Notes under the pieces: model-generated
The model's input: only the letters and a program-made list of their open reading frames with translations
Told to the model about the DNA's origin: nothing
Databases searched by the model: none
DNA from: Candidatus Peribacteria bacterium
GTDB taxonomy: Bacteria > Patescibacteria > JAEDAM01 > Absconditabacterales > Absconditicoccaceae
DNA: 17,480 bases
Direction of reading: 5' to 3'
Assembly: GCA_031280545.1 (NCBI GenBank)
Contig: JAITGP010000032.1
Coordinates: 1 to 17,480, forward strand
Made by a program: the position numbers and the translations under genes
Shown here: one piece after another, positions 13,876 through 17,480 of the stretch
Position numbering within the stretch: position 1 is the stretch's first letter
Layout of the letters: every line of letters begins with the position of its first letter

Positions 13876-16800
13876 ATGAGTTCCATCATCTCACGAACCT
13901 TAATCGCTGTAATGTCAATACTCAGCTTTTTTGCTACTTCCTATACGATCTTCCCTTCGTTTGTTTCGGGAATTGTGAATTTTGTAAGTGGTACTACTAA
14001 TGAGGACGTTGTTTTAGGCGGTTGTGTACTAGGGGAAGATGGAGAGGAAATCTGCTTTGAGGATGAGGAACAAGAAGACTGAGCCGAAGAGGGAGAGGAG
14101 CCACAACTATCAGAAGGCTCAGAAGCGGAAGATGGAGATGGAAACGAATTAGAAGAATGAGATGAATCATGAGATGAAGCATTAACTGAGGACGGAGACG
14201 AGTGATCAGAAGAAAATGAAGGCTGAACCGAGGACAGAGATGAGGAAAAAACACTAGCTTCTCTGGAGATTTATAATCTTAATGATACGTTCCAAACCTA
14301 TGCGAATCCAGTATGTGATACTCCGGATATCACGATTGGAAATTACACTATCAAGGCTTGTAATGTAGGAGCATCTATTGCTGGAACAGGAATAGATTCC
14401 TATGGTGCATTATTTCAGTGGGGGAATAACTATCTGTTTCCCAATACGTGAAGTAATTTTCTCTCAGGAGCGACCAAACCTGATGCGAGTAGTTTTGGAC
14501 CACTTAATCCCTATAGTAGCGGATATTATGTGCTTTCCGGACCCAACTGGTCGTCTATCCCCAACGGAAACCTTCGAGGAGGTGCAGCAGACACGCCAGA
14601 AAGTCGAACGGGAAGAGACGCAGACAGACAGTGACCTTGTGACCTAGGCTACCACGTCCCTAGTGCGTATGAGCGGGGAGATTTTCTTATGACCCGATAC
14701 TATGTAAATTCTGGAACACTTGGAGGAACCTTGTCAGATACTTGAAGTGGCTTGCCATCGTTGGTTGGGGGAACCATAGGAGACAATTTTAGAAATCAGT
14801 TTTTACTTCCTTTAGTGTGACGTCGTGGATTTGATGCAGCTGCTACAGTAAATAGTCAGGGAAGTGCGGGATATTATGCGTCTTCTACTCCTCTTAGTAC
14901 CAATAATACCTATGGACTCTTTCTCCAGTCCACACAAATCGTTACTTCTAATAATAGTTCTCGTGCTTACGCTGTTCCCGTGCGTTGTTTTAAAAATACT
15001 CCTCCGCCAGTTCCTGTATCCACTTGTGATAGTCCAGACATCACGATTGGAAATTATACCATCTCAGCTTGTAATGTCGGTACTTCTATAGCGGGACTTG
15101 GATCTGCTTCGTATGGAGCTATGTTTCAGCGAGGAAACAATTATGGATTCCCATCTGTAGGAACAATTTCAACAACAAGTAATACTCAAGTAGACGCTTC
15201 GTCATACGGACCAACGAACCCATACAATAGTAGTACGTTCATAGCGTGATACTCTGATTGGTCAAGCCCACAAAATGATAATCTCCGAGGAGATACAGAT
15301 AATACCCTAGAAGCGAGACAATGACCATGTGCTACTGGATATCACGTCCCAACAAGAGATGAACGAGTACAGATGAGGGCTGAAGGGGGATGGTGAAGTA
15401 ATGGATCACAGATGTCAACAGATCTAAAGTTGCCTATGGCCGGATACCGTTCCTACAGTGACGGTTCACTCAACGATCAGGGATCCTACGGCTACTATTG
15501 GTCGTCTAGTCCTGATAGCCCCTACGCCAACAACATGTACTTCGATTCGTCCTACGTCAAGCCGCAGACCAGCAACGACCGTGCCGCCACCCTCTCCGTT
15601 CGTTGTTTCAAAAATATCCCTGTAGATACTGGTGCTTTCATCACGACATGGGATACTACGATCACATGAACGGGAAGCAGTAATGCAACTACGATCATCA
15701 TCCCAACCACAGGGACAGGATATGATTTTGAAGTAGACTGGGGAGATGGAATCGTAGATAACTTCACGGGAACCGCACCGACGGTAAGTCATAGTTATGC
15801 AACAGGTGGAGTGAAAACGGTAAGTATTCGTGGGGATTTCCCAAGAATTTACTTCAACAATACAGGGGACAGAAATAAAATTCTGACTGTTGAGCAATGG
15901 GGAGATGTAGAGTGGACGAGTATGCAAAATGCTTTTTATGGATGTGAGAATTTGCAAATTCCAGCTCCAGATGCACCTATATTCACAGGGTCTACTATTA
16001 GTATGGCAAATATGCTCAGAGGAACGACAAACTTTAATAGTCCAGTAAATCACTGGGATACTAGTAAAGTAACGAATATGGGGAATATGTTCTATGGAGC
16101 AAGTAGTTTCAATCAACCTGTAAATGATTGGATAGTAGATAATGTTAGTATTATGTCTAACATGTTTAGAGAGAGTGCATTTGATCAACCACTTGATAAC
16201 CGAAATATAGGGAATGTGACTGCTATTGGAGCTATGTTTGAAGATAATAGATACTTCAATCAAGATATTAGTATGTGGAATACTAGTAAAGTAACTAATT
16301 CACAGGGAATGTTTAAAGGAGCAATAAGTTTTAATCAAGACATAGGTAGCCGAACTATGAGTGGGGTAAATGCTATAGGAGGTATGTTTTATGGAGCTAG
16401 TGGGTTCAATCAAGATTTGTCTACTTGGGATATTCACAATGTAGGAGTATTGGACTATTCAGGAAATGGACTCTATCTTTGATTGTTTGAAGGAGCAGGA
16501 CTTTCTACGTATAATTATAATCAAATTTTATCAGGACGAAGTATGCAAGCAGTACAAAGCTGACTGGACTTCACAGCTATGCCTACTCAGTATGGAGGGT
16601 GTTTAGTGAATGCTCAGGACGGTGTCAATGGAAGAGCGACCTTGCAGTCCAAAGGCTGGACGATTGATGATGGAGGATTGGCAGATTGTGCTATTACGGG
16701 AATGCTCACCTACAATCCAAGTAGTGCTACGAACCAAGATGTGCTAGCTACGTTGACCTTGAATATGACAGGAAGTGTGATGTTATCTGGCTGGACTACC

Positions 16801-17480
16801 GTTAATGCTACCACCTTCACGAAGCTCTATACAGGAAATGTGAGTGGAGAAGTGGTGAACTTCGAAAGTGTCTATGGCTACACGGGAGTATCCTTCGTTA
16901 TCATTAGCCGAATTGACAAAACGCTTCCAGAAATCACGAATTTGACCTATACTCCAGACACTGCGACAAGTGGAAATGTAGAGGTAAGTATCACGCTGAA
17001 TGAAGCAGGAATCATCACAGGACGAGCGACGGCAGGTAATTTGACGCGGACGAAAATTTTCGATACAAATACAGGGTATACGCTGACTTTCTCCGACATA
17101 GTAGGAAATACAAACACAACGGGAATAACGATAAACCGAATAGACAAAACTGCGGTAACGTGAAGTATAGCGTATAGTCCGAACACGAACACGAACCAAG
17201 ACGTGAACGCGACTATCACGTTTAATAAACCTAATGTAACGGTGACGAATAATGGAGGAAACACGAGCTACACCTTCACAGGAAACGGAAGTTTCACGTT
17301 TGAGTTCGTAGACCAATACGGCAACACGGGAGCAGAAACCGCAACGGTGAACCGAATAGACAAGACGATCCCTAGTATTATTAGTATGGTGTATTCACCA
17401 AATGCTCAAACTTCTGGACCTGTTATCGTTACAATTACTCTTAACAAACCCGGAACGGTGGTAGGATGGACAAAAGTAGA
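13876..17480 (+). CDS. Giant surface protein: two FISUMP domains, BspA-type repeats, Ig-like repeats (3' partial)
   Basis: One frame of 1201 visible codons, open to the window edge, holds 16 UGAs read as glycine. Domains in order: signal or anchor helix (MSSIISRTLIAVMSILSFFA, residues 1-40); acidic Glu/Asp/Gly linker (about 50-130); FISUMP domain 1 (about 147-374) and FISUMP 2 (384-580), both opening CD-PDITIGNYTI-ACNVG and closing VRCFKN; a BspA-type start with WGDG at about 622; six 25-residue DUF285 repeats to about 869; then Ig-like repeats of about 72-76 residues, each ending NRIDKT or similar. In both FISUMP domains the conserved QGPC glycine is a UGA (14632, 15322). Such proteins are typically displayed on the cell surface and bind ligands or cells. 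ATG 13831 is an alternative start giving 15 more residues. The end of FISUMP 2 has foreign-looking composition (see 15439-15606). The C-terminus lies outside the window. Confidence 0.88.
14314..15615 (+). repeat. Tandem FISUMP domain duplication
   Basis: Copy 1 spans about 14314-14997 and copy 2 about 15025-15615. The copies share the opening CD-PDITIGNYTI-ACNVG-SIAG and SYGA-FQ-GNNY-FP, the middle QGPC...GYHVP motif and the closing VRCFKN. They are divergent at DNA level, so the duplication is not recent, and only copy 2 has the GC-rich end. Confidence 0.8.
15439..15606 (+). other. Putative DGR variable region in the second FISUMP domain
   Basis: This stretch encodes AGYRSYSDGSLNDQGSYGYY, then WSSSPDSPYANNMYFDSS, then YVKPQTSNDRAATLSVRC. 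Its pattern (GYR...GSYGYYWSS...YF-SS-V-P...N-RA...SVRC) is that of C-type-lectin-fold variable regions in DGR target proteins. Composition changes abruptly: 37 of 60 bases are G or C at 15541-15600 against 22 of 60 at 15121-15180 in the same gene. NNC codons dominate (TAC, TCC, GGC, GCC, AAC, GTC, CCC), as expected when AAC codons of a template are randomised at adenines. There is no UGA inside it, although the flanks have them. No template repeat or reverse transcriptase is in the window, so this is a candidate. Confidence 0.6.
16033..16482 (+). repeat. Six BspA-type (DUF285) 25-residue repeats
   Basis: Units begin FN or FD at 16033, 16108, 16180, 16255, 16330 and 16405, spaced 75, 72, 75, 75 and 75 bases. 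The consensus is FNQ-(I/V/L)--W-(T/D)-SKVTNM--MF-GA-S. This is the 25-residue repeat known from BspA-like and mycoplasma surface proteins. The second-to-third unit is one residue short. Confidence 0.85.

Noticed and set aside
13758..14000. 80-codon frame starting MYRKEYKAQNADECVDLVE
   Set aside because: The first 30 residues look plausible, but it then runs out of frame through the start of the giant protein. There is no promoter or motif to support it.
15466..16263. Long minus-strand open frame (265 codons) opposite the FISUMP 2/BspA region
   Set aside because: The plus strand has clear domain homology here. The antisense frame has no recognisable motif and arises from the sense strand's codon bias.

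Overview
This window is a bacterial chromosome segment in which UGA encodes glycine (genetic code 25). That code is known from the candidate phyla Gracilibacteria (BD1-5) and Absconditabacteria (SR1) of the Patescibacteria/CPR, and I infer that the DNA belongs to that lineage. The clearest proof is enolase (12154-13410): one reading frame interrupted by a single UGA, exactly where enolases carry the glycine of the DGKY motif. Seven other reading frames also become whole only when UGA is read as glycine. I count 32 in-frame UGAs in all. Under the standard code most of these genes break into short pieces; the coordinates given here are the rejoined ones. The DNA is AT-rich, genes are short and closely packed, and none of the starts has a convincing Shine-Dalgarno sequence.

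Layout. 1-1018: the tail of an unidentified gene, then a putative lipoprotein gene broken by an in-frame TAA. 1129-1680: a small membrane protein. 1889-2649 (minus): ribosomal proteins L32 and L27, the latter with a long Lys/Ala/Pro/Glu tail. 2869-2943: tRNA-His. 3172-3558: a DUF559 endonuclease-like protein behind a strong palindrome. 3658-3936: a two-helix membrane protein. 4063-6570: an 835-residue protein with an N-terminal coiled coil and a C-terminal SLT transglycosylase domain. 6608-8329 (minus): twelve intact tRNA genes, one degenerate tRNA-like sequence and ribosomal protein S20, all on one strand behind one good promoter. 8497-9426: a secreted Cys-rich protein ending in a type IV secretion pilin-like pair of helices. 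9502-11499: a small protein, a lipoprotein and a short hydrophilic protein, closed by a strong terminator. 11586-11996 (minus): a four-helix membrane protein. 12154-13410: enolase. 13411-13875: an AT-rich non-coding stretch with repeated CTGTCAA motifs. 13876-17480: the first 1201 residues of a giant surface protein that runs off the window.

The giant protein is the most interesting part. It has an N-terminal membrane anchor or signal, an acidic linker, two tandem FISUMP (Fibrobacter major paralogous) domains, six 25-residue BspA-type (DUF285) repeats and then Ig-like repeats. It contains 16 in-frame UGAs, two of them at the same conserved glycine of the two FISUMP domains. The end of the second FISUMP domain (15439-15606) differs sharply from its surroundings: it is GC-rich and dominated by C-ending codons such as TAC, TCC, GCC and AAC. 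That is what the variable region of a diversity-generating retroelement (DGR) looks like, and FISUMP-like C-type-lectin folds are known DGR targets. No reverse transcriptase or template repeat lies in this window, so the rest of the system would have to lie downstream or elsewhere.

Functionally the window mixes housekeeping genes (translation, glycolysis) with cell-envelope and attachment genes (lipoproteins, a pilin-like protein, a transglycosylase, a giant adhesin). This fits a small, host-attached CPR bacterium, although lifestyle cannot be proven from sequence alone.
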